Origin: Stictocephala bisonia
Lineage: Eukaryota; Arthropoda; Insecta; Hemiptera; Membracidae
Assembly: GCA_035578905.1 (NCBI GenBank)
Contig: JAQJVL010001214.1
Location: forward strand, 124,001 to 188,000
Direction: 5' to 3'
DNA length: 64,000 nt
Part shown: positions 11,600 through 24,300 of the stretch, piece by piece
Numbering within the stretch: position 1 is the stretch's first letter
How the letters are laid out: every line of letters begins with the position of its first letter
Notes under the pieces: generated by a model
Databases searched by the model: none
Seen by the model: the letters and a program-made list of their open reading frames with translations, nothing else
What the model was told of the DNA's origin: nothing
Position numbers and translations under genes: made by a program

Positions 11600-11977
11600 C
11601 TAGATAGAAAATAAAAAATTATTAAATAGTCTATAAAAATAAGTAATGTTTCATTTATATTATGTTCTAAAATGATGTGTTATGATTTTTAAATGTATAT
11701 TTTCAACAAATTTATGAATTAAATTATTCAAATTAAGGAATGTTTAAATTTGACATTTTTCAAACTATAAAAAAATATATTCATTTTTCAAATTTGACTG
11801 GAAATGGGCTTTAAAGTAATTATTAACAAAATTTCTTAGAAATGTTGTTATAACAGATTTAAGTTATTTTACAATGGATTTAAAGACATATTTTTAAGTT
11901 TAATTGTTCTTCCACTCGAAATCAAATAAATCAGAGTGTTCAGGACACATTGAAAATATCTTTAATATCTGACTATA

Positions 11978-12305
11978 TTACTTGTACAATTTTGCTTTTG
12001 GAATTTTTCTTTTGTATCCCACAAGAATTGAGTCACGGAATAGCTTGGCCTGGTTGAGTCTGTCACCTTGAGTTTCAATAGTTTCTTTACCATCTTTAGT
12101 ACACTCTATCTGATTTCTAAACGAGATTGAACCCTTGCAATAGGCTGAATTACTCAATTCTTCAACTTGATGCTGGCTAGAGTTGGATTTTGAGTTTTCA
12201 CTTTGATAATGTTCCATCTGAGGGTCTTGGTCTGTGTGATTGTGATAACTGTAAATTCCATACTTGTGATGCGGTATACGATCCGTTCCTCCGTGATAAC
12301 GGGAA
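11978..12305 (-). CDS. CDC14: CDC14 exon 6 (terminal)
   Basis: The acceptor is ATTTTGTAG before TTCCCG. The first base completes the Arg codon left by exon 5, and the frame then stays open for 108 codons to a TAA. The junction reads GDAFRSRYHGG, matching the FRS that follows the catalytic domain in animals. Later [15 protein letters not shown] matches the family's TQGDxLxxxK block, followed by a basic end ([13 protein letters not shown]). The tail is short compared with vertebrate CDC14, which may be real or mean that alternative 3' exons exist. Confidence 0.82.
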
Positions 12306-15300
12306 CTACAAAATACACATTTGTCATAATTTTGTTAAAGTTTAAAAAAATTTGAGTTTATGTCTAGGATAATGGAAAGAACAATAGATCTGTGTGTTTC
12401 AAGGCATGGGTGACACATTTAAACATGAAATGAATTGAAATTTATATTACATTGAAACACAGAACGGGTTAAGGGCCCAATTATTATTTGAAATATATAT
12501 TTTGCTGATTCATTGTAAAGTATGTGTTAAAAAAATATACATTTCTAAGAGGTTTAATATATGCTCTAAATACTCGTGCATATGTATATGTACAAGTGTG
12601 TGCATTATTTTAAATAACATGACCCATATCATCAATGAACTTGCAATGTTGTACATTATTATAACTTTGTTCTGTTTGTTATAAACTTGGCCACGCTCCA
12701 TGCATAATTCAATATTGTGATATCATTGTACAAGTATAAAATTTTTTATGATCCCTTAATAATCACCTAAGGATCTCAAGTTAGATTAATGGTGGAATAT
12801 GTAATTTACTGCTTAGTTTGACATATGTTCAAATGTTCATAGCTAGTGATTTCTGTCTGACTCAAAATTATTGATACCCCGAGTTTGAACAAACGCTGCA
12901 CAATAACTTCTGAGCAATACAAAATTAAAATAACATCAAAATTATCTATTTACTCTACGTTATACTACATAGGTTATAAATTGCATCATTTAAAAAATAT
13001 TTATTAGAGTAAAAAAAAATACCGCTGTTTCACACTTATGCTTTGTATTGTGACATTTAAAAAATAAATATATGAAAACTACTCTTCATATATATGTGAA
13101 ACTAATATAAAATATATATGCATTAACAGACAACCAACTTGCAAAGTTTCAGAATTTTTTGCATATGCAGAAAAAGTTCTCATCACTAGTGAAGTAACAT
13201 TTTCTCGGCACTGAGAAGTGTCACAAACATCAGGCAAATATTGTTATCGAGCCATTGATGACAGTAATTCAAATGTGTAATAATTTGTACTGTATATATG
13301 CTGAGTGATTTTATACTGATTTACTATTGATAAAGGCATCATGAGTGCCGGACCGTGAAATTGCCGCCTGGCCAGGTCATTCATGTGTGATTTATGTAAT
13401 ATGTATATTAAATACACCGATACAAGTATAATTGTATCAGTTGAATTGTATTGGTCAAGCACAAAAATAAATAACAACAAAGTGAAGTAATATGAGTAGT
13501 TAAGAAACAATGCAACAGTAATATAATAAATATGTTAAGATCACCAAATGCAAAAAATATATCGAAATGTGATGACTTTTCTAAAAACTAATACAACATT
13601 AATAAAAAATGCATTATGCAACAATAAATATATATAGTTACAATAAAATGTACAACAAGGTACCTAAGTAGAAAATATTGTTTTCTTCAGGTGATGGCTA
13701 CTACTATAGAAGAAATCATGGAATGGGGATACCAAATTGCCAAGCAGGTGAAGCTGTGGGATGGCACTGTGGAGCTCATAGCTGGAGAAGTACGCACGCC
13801 GGCTGAATAAATATAAAGATCTTCTTTGGCTGGAATCCTGAGGTCCAAAAGCCTAAGGGGATCGGGACAGTCTATCTCACCAGTAAGAAGTCTGTGCAAG
13901 AATGTCAAATCATGAAGCTGACGCCTTGTCACCAACGAGTCTAGGCCCAAGATCTCCTCCATGACATCCAGCGGAACGGTCTGGTATTCAAAACCAGTCT
14001 CCAGCCCACCACCCGCAAGAATCTGTCCTGGATTCTCTGGAGACCTGAATGTGTCTAACCTGGTGGGGTGACCACACTACACTCCCAAATACGAGAATCG
14101 ACCTTACCAGAGAAGTGAAGACTATCTTCATAGCCTCTATACTCAGGCCTATTTTCGAAGTCCTAATGAGCAAGCCCAGAGCATGTGCTGCCCTTTCAGT
14201 GGTGGCGTTAATGTGAAGATCTGGGCTGAGGTTGTAAGACAGTGTAATACCCAAATCACGAATGGACGATTCACATCTTAATACGAGTTCATCAAGTGAG
14301 TAATCAAACAATATAGCATTTGAGGAACGGTGGAAGGTGACAACAATACACTAGCCTGCATTAATCTTCATGCAATTCAGTGCACATCATTCATCGATTC
14401 TGACAAGACAAAGCTGTAGTTGGAGGCAGTCATCAAAGGACGAGACAGCGGAAAAAATCTTAATATCCTCAGCAAACATGAGGCATCTGACGTTGATGAA
14501 GTCCACAATATCATTCAAGCAGAGAGTAAACAAGAAATGTCCCAGATGGGAACCTTGTGGACTCCAGAGGTCACAACAAAAGGTCTAGAGAAAGCGCCAT
14601 CAAACTTGACGATAAGAGATCGGCCATCAAGATAGGAACGAAACCACTGGAGAAGGCTGCCTAAGATATCATAAGATTCAAGTATAGCAAGGAGATGCTT
14701 ATGGCTGACTGTATCAACTACCTTTAATGTACTGTACTTTCTACATGAAAACTACATTATCATGAATAAAGATTTAACCAATTCTCTCACTTCCCGTAAC
14801 CCTACAGAGCAGAAATTTGGTACACATGTTTTTCTAACTAAATAGAAAACCTAAAGTATATTCATCTTGATAAAATGCTCCTAAGGGGTAGAAACCGCCC
14901 CTAAAAGATTGTATAAGGATAGCATTGGGTAGATTTTAGAAAATTAATAACAGCTGTTTTGTAAATAAATAAACAAGGTCATTTTGTGTGTTTGACATTT
15001 ATTCTATTGATGCATCAAGAGTTTACAATTAATTACACTTTTTCTATATTTTTATTCTCTATGCAATTACGTGTAAACTCTGTTTGGGAAATTTACGATA
15101 TTGAGATAACCGTATTCAAATTACCCTAAAGACTTATATAATTTTCTAGACCATTCAACTTTATTGTCTAGAAGAATGGCAGCAGGTTGAGCTTTACATT
15201 GACGTGATGGTTTAGAGGGAACCACGAGGAAGGGTAAGCAAGCGCAGAAAATAAACCTGTAGCGAAGCAAGGGGCGTAGGCTAGTGATGAATAAAAAGTA

Positions 15301-18300
15301 AATAAAATACATACAATTTTGTGATTATGTCTTTCTGAAGAAAAATAGTTTTAAATTGTTTTAAATAATCTTGTTAGAAAATTGAATTTCAGAACATTTC
15401 AATGGAAAAATGCTTCAAAACACAGTTTATAAACGTTCTAGTTAGAATTTCATTCTTTTCGATTTAAGCTTGGAAATGTTTCATAGTTAGTTTACCAGCA
15501 ACAAAATTATTTTTTATAAATATTGAAAAGCTAATTTTGAAACAGTGAATGGTCACTCAATCTTTTATGTACTTCTCACATGCTTTATACTACAGTTATT
15601 AAACCCTCTCCATATCCTACTGTCACAACTCCGTACCGCGCAAGTTGAAACAGTGAAGGTCACTCAATCTTTTATGTACTTCTCACATGCTTTATACTAC
15701 AGTTATTAAACTCTCTCCATATCCATCCGTACCGCACAAGTTGAAACAGTGAATGGTCACTCAATCTTTTATGTACTTCTCACATGCTTTATACTACAGT
15801 TATTAAACCCTCTCCATATCCATCCGTACCGCGCAAGTTGAAACAGTGAATGGTCACTCAATCTTTTATGTACTTCTCACATGCTTTATACTACAGTTAT
15901 TAAACTCTCTCCATATCCATCCGTACCGCACAAGTTGAAACAGTGAATGGTCACTCAATCTTTTATGTACTTCTCACATGCTTTATACTACAGTTATTAA
16001 ACTCTCTCCATATCCATCCGTACCGCGCAAGTTGAAACAGTGAATGGTCACTCAATCTTTTATGTACTTCTCACATGCTTTATACTACAGTTATTAAACC
16101 CTCTCCATATCCTACTGTCACAACTCCGTACCGCGCAAGTTGAAACAGTGAAGGTCACTCAATCTTTTATGTACTTCTCACATGCTTTATACTACAGTTA
16201 TTAAAAACCCTCTCCATATCCTACTGTCACAACTCCGTACCGCGCAAGTTGAAACAGTGAAGGTCACTCAATCTTTTATGTACTTCTCACATGCTTTATA
16301 CTACAGTTATTAAAACCTCTCCATATCCTACTGTCACAACTCCGTACCGCGCAAGTTGAAACAGTGAAGGTCACTCAATCTTTTATGTACTTCTCACATG
16401 CTTTATACTACAGTTATTAAAACCTCTCCATATCCTACTGTCACAACTCCGTACCGCGCAAGTTGAAACAGTGAAGGTCACTCAATCTTTTATGTACTTC
16501 TCACATGCTTTATACTACAGTTATTAAAAACCCTCTCCATATCCTACTGTCACAACTCCGTACCGCGCAAGTTGAAACAGTGAATGGTCACTCAATCTTT
16601 TATGTACTTCTCACATGCTTTATACTACAGTTATTAAAACCTCTCCATATCCTACTGTCACAACTCCGTACCGCGCAAGTTGAAACAGTGAAGGTCACTC
16701 AATCTTTTATGTACTTCTCACATGCTTTATACTACAGTTATTAAAACCTCTCCATATCCTACTGTCACAACTCCGTACCGCGCAAGTTGAAACAGTGAAG
16801 GTCACTCAATCTTTTATGTACTTCTCACATGCTTTATACTACAGTTATTAAAAACCCTCTCCATATCCTACTGTCACAACTCCGTACCGCGCAAGTTGAA
16901 ACAGTGAAGGTCACTCAATCTTTTATGTACTTCTCACATGCTTTATACTACAGTTATTAAAACCTCTCCATATCCTACTGTCACAACTCCGTACCGCGCA
17001 AGTTGAAACAGTGAAGGTCACTCAATCTTTTATGTACTTCTCACATGCTTTATACTACAGTTATTAAAACCTCTCCATATCCTACTGTCACAACTCCGTA
17101 CCGCGCAAGTTGAAACAGTGAAGGTCACTCAATCTTTTATGTACTTCTCACATGCTTTATACTACAGTTATTAAAAACCCTCTCCATATCCTACTGTCAC
17201 AACTCCGTACCGCGCAAGTTGAAACAGTGAAGGTCACTCAATCTTTTATGTACTTCTCACATGCTTTATACTACAGTTATTAAAACCTCTCCATATCCTA
17301 CTGTCACAACTCCGTACCGCGCAAGTTGAAACAGTGAAGGTCACTCAATCTTTTATGTACTTCTCACATGCTTTATACTACAGTTATTAAAACCTCTCCA
17401 TATCCTACTATCACAACTCCGTACCGCGCAAGTTGAAACAGTGAAGGTCACTCAATCTTTTATGTACTTCTCACATGCTTTATACTACAGTTATTAAAAC
17501 CTCTCCATATCCTACTGTCACAACTCCGTACCGCGCAAGTTGAAACAGTGAAGGTCACTCAATCTTTTATGTACTTCTCACATGCTTTATACTACAGTTA
17601 TTAAACCCTCTCCATATCCTACTGTCACAACTCCGTACCGCGCAAGTTGAAACAGTGAAGGTCACTCAATCTTTTATGTACTTCTCACATGCTTTATACT
17701 ACAGTTATTAAACCCTCTCCATATCCTACTGTCACAACTCCGTACCGCGCAAGTTGAAACAGTGAATGGTCACTCAATCTTTTATGTACTTCTCACATGC
17801 TTTATACTACAGTTATTAAACCCTCTCCATATCCTACTGTCACAACTCCGTACCGCGCAAGTTGAAACAGTGAATGGTCACTCAATCTTTTATGTACTTC
17901 TCACATGCTTTATACTACAGTTATTAAACCCTCTCCATATCCTACTGTCACAACTCCGTACCGCGCAAGTTGAAACAGTGAATGGTCACTCAATCTTTTA
18001 TGTACTTCTCACATGCTTTATACTACAGTTATTAAAACCTCTCCATATCCTACTGTCACGACTCCGTACCGCGCAAGTTGAAACACATTTTACATTTTTG
18101 CTGCAGATGACTTAAGGTTCTGATCAAGTTGTCACCATGGTAGTGCAAGACTGAAATCCCTACCATATTGATATCTTTATATTGGTAATGCAATATTTAA
18201 ACTGCTTTTCTTGACCTTGGTTTTCTAATAGCATTTGTCTTGGAAGGTTTTAGTTTTAATATTCCAGCTTCTGATGAGTAATTAGTGATGATAGTTGAGA

Positions 18301-21300
18301 GGAGGTAGTCAAATGAGTTTTCACCCATGCAAGGGTGAAGTAATTATAAAGTAAGGTTAAAGAACATTACATAATCCAGATGGAAGCATATTATATCTGT
18401 ACAAATGGATATATTCCTGCAATATAAAAAATAGTACTATTGAAAGATCTTCCATCTTGATTAAGACGCAATCTTGTTGTGAGAATCATTGCTTATGGTT
18501 GGTTATGTAGTGTCTTCAGTAAATTAATTTTCACTATTTTTTAACAGTTTGATAAATTCTTGTTAAGATTACTATTTCAATGAATAACTATTTTTCATAA
18601 TAACTTAAATCGATAAATAAGGTGTACTGACCGGAAAGCATCACCCATATTCCAAAATGTAGGCTCCATCTCTTCCAACCAAGACTGTTGGCAGCCGATG
18701 ACACAGCCAGGTCTGCACATTCGCATCCAAGCTATGGCTTCCAATGCAGTCATGCGATAGTGCTTTATGAGGTATGCTCCTATCAGGCATCCTGTGCGCC
18801 CTAGACCTGCCTGCCAAGTAACATTTTACGTCAGGTTCTGTTTACCAAAATGGATTCAATATTAACCCTACAAAGTAGAGTACGTTAATCGTAAAGTTAT
18901 TTTGATTTATTTTTACTTGATTTGAGTCCTACTGTTGGCACTTGAGACAGTGGTATATAAACTATTATTACTCCTTCACAACTGTATTTAAAAACAACTC
19001 ATCTTCATAAACTTAGCTCCTTTTTATTCTTAATTTCTCCAAAAAAATCGATGTTACTTAATTTTATGTGATTAGAGCAAGATTTTAAAATGCTATTTTC
19101 TCACATTTTGCTGCTTATGAAATTTAAAAGTTTATTGATTAAAAACTGCTTGATCTGAACTAATCCTAATGTTTGTTGACCAGTATTGTGTTTAGGCAGA
19201 ATTTCGAGATAAAAAATGTCCATCATCCAAAGTTTTTGTAAAATCTGCAAAGTAACATTAATGCAGCCTGTCCAACAAGTATCAGATAATCTCTGTCCAT
19301 CTTCTTACGACTATGACTGCCTTTGCTTTCCTCCTTTTGAATTCTATTTTAAACTGAATCGTTTTATAGAATATGGAGTCCAATACTTGCTATATGAAAA
19401 ATACATAGTTATTGACTTACGAGATATTTTTTACTTATTACTCATTTAGGATTATCTATCTTCAATTACATCATGTGTCTGTCTGTATGTTTAATGTATT
19501 ATGTTGACGCGAGATGCATTACCTCCAGAAGGTGTAGGACAACTGGCATTTGTTTACATGTATTACTTATTTGCTCTTTCAAACTATAACAATGAAGCCT
19601 TTAAACCCTAAACGCTAAAGGCCATTTCACACTGGCATCCAAAAACGTGTACATCTGCAATCTGGTCATGTCATTTCACCCTCTGTCATTACTAATTGAG
19701 ATCGTTGTTTGCTAATATGCCTCCAATGTTTCTTGATATAAATGAAAAATATATATCAAATTATTTCCAACCAAAATAATACAAAATGCAATCTGTAACA
19801 AATGGTGTGAGAAGAAGGTCCCGCAAGGATCTGTACTGGGACCAGTGTTCTTCCTCCTCCTCACAAATGATATGCCAAACTGCCTAGACGATGGCTGTTC
19901 GTTCAACTGTAATAGTAATCACCTGACGATGCCTGTTCACCAAATAAATAGTAACATAAGACCTTTTTGTAGTACCATAATTTAATACAAGATTTGAACT
20001 GGGTGACAACAGATTCAATACATATTTTTAATTAAATAAGGGTATATTTCTAAAAGTACTATCCTTAATGAACAGTGATGTTCATTACGTACATAATGCT
20101 AAAATCAGCCTTTTCAGACCCCCCCCCTCCGTGTAATGGTAATAATACTAAACCCCCTCGAAAATTAGTTAACGCTGTCACCAACCTCCCCTCTCTAATT
20201 TTTGTCATCCACTTTCATGCATATTTTTATTTATGATAAAGTCGATGTTTAGACTTTCTTCCATTTGTTTTCTAATAGGTGGAGGGGATAGAATATATAT
20301 CTAACTTTAACGTCATTTCAAAAAATTTTTTATTTTGGCAAAAATAATAAAATTTTGTGAATGAATTTAAACAATATGCTGATTTGAATAGTTACCTAAC
20401 GCTGCGTAGAACCCCCTCCCTCCTTCAAGCATTACGTAATTTAGGGACGGCCCCTTAGAGAAAAAGATGGATGCCAATTGCAAGGAAGCTACAACTTATG
20501 GGTACCTACTTACAGGGAAGAAACACGATAAGATACAGGTAGAAGCTTGCAATTTTTTTAGCTAAGTAAATTTTCAAACAAAGTAGGCCCAAATCACAGA
20601 AACGTTTAATATTTATTAAATTACTTTTTATTGATACTTAAAATATTTAATTTAACTAATACTTACAAAACTGTTCTTCAGTAAACAAGGTGAATTACAA
20701 AATATGAATAGCTATTTAATTTATTACAATCATGATATTGTCACAGATAACTAACTCTACCCAGATGGCTCACAGTATACGGGAAAAGCGTAGGACTGGT
20801 TAAGGAGTATATAGGCAACACGCACTACACGACTGTGAATTTAGGATGCGACGTTGTTTGTAATATTCATTTTTAATATGGTTAGTTTGTTGAGTTCAAT
20901 CTGGCAACGCCACTCAGTTGACAGCCGCTCACCGCGCTTTAAAGCGGACAGTTGACAACGAAAAATTTGTTAACACTCTTTAGCATGGGACTGAGCTATC
21001 TGGGTAGAGTTAGTTATCTGTGATATTATTATATATATGGGGAAAATATAAGTTGCAAGGAAAAAACTAAAAAAAAGGTAAATCAACGTACTAGTAATTT
21101 TGCAAGTGAGAAACCACAGGTGTTCAATGGAATTTGTGGTTCAACCCCTTAAGCTATTGGTGTGGAAACATCTATGGGATTCTAGTGTGAAAAGGCATGT
21201 GCATTGTTAAACATGAGGTTAATTTATGTTCAATTTTTTATATACGCTTTTCACATATCTCAGGTTTTTGTTGTTTCTTTAATTTGTACAACTCTAATTT

Positions 21301-24300
21301 TTAAGATATCAGTACTAATGAATACTAAATAATTATAAAAATGGCATAATGATTAAGCACGTTTATTGTTGTAAAAATGGTATTGAAAAGATTAATGTAT
21401 TACAAAAGTTGGTTTTTGTAATACATTAATCTTTTCAACACCATTTTTACAACAATAAACGTGCTTAATCATTACGCCATTTTTATAATTATTCCATCAC
21501 AATATAACTAAAATTGCTTCCAAACTCAATTTATTTTTGTTTTTATTTCTCCGAAGCTAAGTGTTTTTTTCACTGTAAATGACCCCATTGTTAACCATCA
21601 TAAACCATCAAAATACATTATGAATATGCTTAATAGACCGTTTTTCTACTGAAAGAATGAAATAGATAGTTACCGTATGAAATTTCATTCTTAACTGTTG
21701 TCATTTCATGACAAGTGTTGTCATGGGCTGTTCTGCAAAATAATGTTTTTCCATGATTATTAAAGCTATGTTTTGATTGAGTTAGGAAGCAATAAACCAT
21801 GCATTATCACAACATTACTAGTAGAATAAACAGATAGATAAAAAGCACTTAGGACAGACATTTTTGGCGTATTTTGCACCTTTATATGATGTAATAGAGA
21901 CTGAAATGGACTTTATGTTGTGTTATTTCTCTATAACCTAACCTCAAATTCAATGAGAAGTTAGTAAATCTATTTAATATAAATAAGTGTACATAATCAT
22001 TAGTTGTTCTCGTAGGCATCAAAGAAGAATATTTGTTAAGTTTTTGTTTTTGTAAATTTTTTATCTTTATAGTAAAATCCCAATTTCCAATAAGTAGATT
22101 CAATACCTTGCAATGAACTGCAACAGCACCAGATGCATTCTCTACAATTTCAAAGAAGCGGGTAACAATTTCAGCAGAAGGAACACCACCATCCAAAAAG
22201 TACAGCTCGTAATGAGCCAAACCTGCATTGGTAAACCTGTAAGCAATCTAGTCTCAAATATGTAACTAATCTCAGTTGTATTGAAGCTGAACCACAGAGA
22301 AGAAAGAAACAGAGGTTGGCAGGGGTAGTACCTTCCTTATTCCCCCCAAACCCTGACATAGGTATACTCAAAAACACTAAAATATTGTATGCTTAGATCA
22401 GATTTTTAGAGTATAAGAAAGAATTGGCAAAATCCACTTCTTGAAACATATCTATATTCAAAAAGAGGCGTTCTTTTCTCAAATAAGTTGTATAATAAAT
22501 TGAGTTTAATAAATTTACGATTAATCTAATTTTTATACGGATTTGCAAGTAAAATATGTTTGAAATATACTGCGAGGGTATTATTGAAATAGACGTTTCA
22601 ATGTTGTTCCAAGTTTCAAGATTAATCTAAAAACAGATGTTTTTAATTTGATGGTGTTCCAAGCTTCTGCTTCTGGAGTTTTCTGAGCTATGCTGTGTAA
22701 AGACCAGTCATCAGTATACAGTAGTTGTTAAAGGCAGTGAGTTGTGTTATCACTTATTGTGAACCATAGTGGATCTAGCGATATCAAGTGTTGTAAATCG
22801 TTGTTTGGTGAGTGAATAATAAAGCTGACTGTTTTTTTTTTTTTATTTTTTTTATTTTGCAAGACCTCCTTTGGGAAATCTAGATGAGAATAATCTTAAT
22901 GTTGAGGGTAGTGCAAAAATCCTAAAGGATAAAATAATAATTATTACTATAGATGTAAATTAGTTGTAATCGATTTATAAATGCCACTTAGGCATTTGCT
23001 GCAGCAATAAGAAAGTGACCTCTGTTTCTCTTTTTCTCTGAGGTCAAACCTGCATTGGTAAACATGTAACTAATATCAGTTGTATTGAGGCCTATAATGG
23101 ACTATCTACACAGTAAAATGCTAACTTTTTTGTTGGGGGATCATAAATTATGTTGATATTTTAAGGGTATGGATTAATAATCACTGGTTTTTTTTACCCA
23201 TTTAAGCTATTTGGTTTTATCCACTGGATTTCTTTTCTCCTATTTTAATTCAATTTTACATAGAATCTTTTATAGAAAATTCTTTATTGGTATGTTTATG
23301 GGGTTGTTAAACTCCGCCATTTTCATGGTAGTCTAGTAAGTACAATATTCTATTCTTTGATATTATATGGATTAGTTGATGAAACAAATTCTCAGACAAG
23401 AGTCTAGAGTTTCTCTCCAGTTGAGAATGGCAAGTATAACTTCCTGCAATCACTCACCATATTCACACATATTTTAAAGACTGTAAAATAATATTTTAAT
23501 ATGTTGTGTAAAACAAACTTTTTTTATGATGAGACCAGTGGCGGCTACTCCATAAGAGCACATGAGCACGTGAACCCCCTGTGAGATTTGAAAAAGAAAA
23601 TGAACCACATTTAAAGTTTAGGTTAAATTATTTACACATTGAAATTACGAAATGTGTGATTTTAAACGTAAGAAAACTCAAAGAGGTGCCTTCAGCTAGC
23701 TTCCGCTAATCTCGCAGTACTGTCGCACAGTCCCGGTTGTGCTCCATAGCGTATATGCAAGGCCTAATCAGCTGTTCTGTCTGGAAGGCGGTGGTGGGGC
23801 CGTCTTGTAATAGAAGCCAGCGGTGCACACTTACCGTGTGCTCCACTCCGACTTCTTTTAAAATCTGTTGTTTTTTCAATTTTCAGTTAGATTTTCAGAA
23901 AATTTCAGTTAACAACTAGTTAGTTGGCAGTGTAGAGGACAAACAATGAAACTTAAAGGTATCATGTGAATCTGCTTTTAGGTTTCACTAATTGCTATAC
24001 AACCCTCCACTTTAAACAGGAAAATTTTTCCTTCTTACACCTAATTAAAATTTGCAAGCTGAAAAAAGCATTTGACAAATGTTAAAATATCAGTCATATT
24101 TTCAATTCTTAAATTTTAACAAGTACAATTTAAAAATAGTGATCTATTATAACTCTAACTTACGCTTTGGAGTTATACATCTTGACATTGAGTCGGATAA
24201 TTGTAGTAACATTGTGCTGACGAAAGAAATCTAGATAGTATTCTGGAGCATGATAGCACGCCTCGGTTGGATTGTCCACAGGTCCTGACAATGCTAGCAA

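Noticed and set aside
13244..13510. 88-codon minus frame rich in Tyr and Leu
   Set aside because: AT-rich chance frame in an intron with no family resemblance.
22831..22858. T-rich run as a poly(A) tail of a reversed retrogene
   Set aside because: No coding or retroelement sequence adjoins it.
23536..23930. hAT-like terminus CAGTGGCGGCTACTCC
   Set aside because: The matching inverted end was not found nearby, so the element cannot be bounded.
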